Below, one piece after another: positions 63,729 through 64,000 of a stretch of DNA of 64,000 nucleotides. A program made the translations under genes and the position numbers. The stretch is taken from positions 3,980,314 to 4,044,313 of the forward strand of contig NZ_CP036271.1 of the NCBI RefSeq assembly GCF_007745175.1, given 5' to 3'. This DNA comes from Caulifigura coniformis (lineage in GTDB: Bacteria > Planctomycetota > Planctomycetia > Planctomycetales > Planctomycetaceae). The notes under the pieces were generated by a model. That model ran no database searches. It was not told the DNA's origin and was given only the letters and a program-made list of their open reading frames with translations. How positions within the stretch are numbered: the stretch's first letter is position 1; each line of letters begins with the position of its first letter.

Positions 63729-64000
63729 GCTGGGACCAGGCCCGCCACTTCGCGCGCAACCCCTCACGTCCTGTGGAGGGACTATGCACGCGACCACAGG
63801 ATTGATTTCTGAGAGCCACACACGCAACGCCAGTCCCTGGCGATGGCCGGCGTGGCGGCGCTCCCAGCCTCCTGGCTTCGGGGAAACCACCCACTTGGCC
63901 TCGGGAAAGAGGGCAAGAAGTCGGGACCACCCATCCAAGCGCCCTCCTCGGTCGCCCTCGGCATCGAATGTGACCGCAAATGGGTGATTCCGGGGGCTGT
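63729..64000. other. Right-end region without a recognisable gene
   Basis: A small minus-strand frame (63782-63979) and plus-strand frames cross here, but none resembles a known protein, and the base pattern is that of the dispersed repeat. I treat the region as non-coding. Confidence 0.4.
63926..63959 (-). repeat. Dispersed non-coding repeat, copy B
   Basis: 63939-63959 is identical to 30254-30274, and ACCACCCA at 63926-63933 matches 30241-30248 at the same distance, giving 29 of 34 bases. AACCACCCAC also occurs at 63885-63894 within the same region. Confidence 0.65.

Noticed and set aside
63782-63979. Small minus-strand frame at the right edge (65 codons)
   Set aside because: It contains the dispersed repeat; low-quality composition and no ribosome binding site favour non-coding DNA.
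1-64000. tRNA, rRNA, tmRNA, SRP RNA, RNase P RNA and CRISPR arrays
   Set aside because: I looked for T-loop GGTTCGAATCC-like strings, the RNase P GAGGAAAGTCC string, SRP core and regularly spaced repeats; nothing matched convincingly.

Overview
The window is high-GC bacterial DNA with the gene content of a planctomycete (order Planctomycetales, probably Planctomycetaceae). The main markers are a DUF1559 protein with a type IV prepilin-like N-terminus, a BBP7-type outer-membrane barrel, a secreted sulfatase, a RepA-like AAA ATPase, small lipoproteins with GVITLDGKPL-type sequences, and a Rho factor and TatC with lineage-specific insertions. I cannot name the genus. No tRNA, rRNA, CRISPR array or intact insertion sequence is visible. 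Most of the window looks like ordinary chromosomal backbone.

Layout. 1-18 kb is mostly minus strand: a TolC-like outer-membrane lipoprotein cut by the left edge, a sulfatase, a DUF1801 protein, a lipoprotein/DUF1559 pair, asnS, a TPR lipoprotein, a CBS-MgtE transporter, and a PLP decarboxylase translationally coupled to a 998-residue membrane coiled-coil protein. purU, tatC and a small membrane-anchored protein lie on the plus strand in between. 18-31 kb is plus strand: an SRPBCC protein with a small membrane protein, an FHA-FHA-STAS fusion with a GT4 glycosyltransferase, the BBP7 barrel, an amidase, aceE with a clear hairpin terminator, a paralogue of the 3.7 kb protein, the AAA ATPase and a secreted LamG-like protein. 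31-36.5 kb is minus strand: two unknowns, thiO-like, rho and coaE.

36.6-55 kb is plus strand and mostly housekeeping: a LolC/E-type permease with LolD, ilvE, a Ser/Thr kinase, accA, dacB, tyrS, then folC-phoR-pstS-pstC-pstA-pstB-phoU-phoB. That last run is a complete phosphate sensing and uptake cluster with ATGA overlaps at folC/phoR and pstC/pstA. It ends tail-to-tail with an RND-type periplasmic adaptor gene. 56-64 kb holds pyrC, a thioredoxin-like lipoprotein, hemQ, three short minus-strand genes (yciI-like, queF, ogt), a conserved unknown, and an overlapping ccsA/hemX-like-hemA pair. hemQ and hemA point to the coproporphyrin-dependent route of haem synthesis.

The less ordinary items are: the FHA-FHA-STAS protein; a kinase with a degenerate glycine loop, DFS in place of DFG and a 24-residue Met/Pro/Gly repeat tail; a TatC with about 100 extra residues after TM1; an MgtE-like protein without the usual GGN pore motif; a paralogous pair of short membrane-anchored proteins 25 kb apart; several REP-like palindromes confined to intergenic gaps; and a second non-coding repeat family shared by the flanks of the AAA ATPase gene and the right end of the window. 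I see no convincing multi-gene defence or mobile system.
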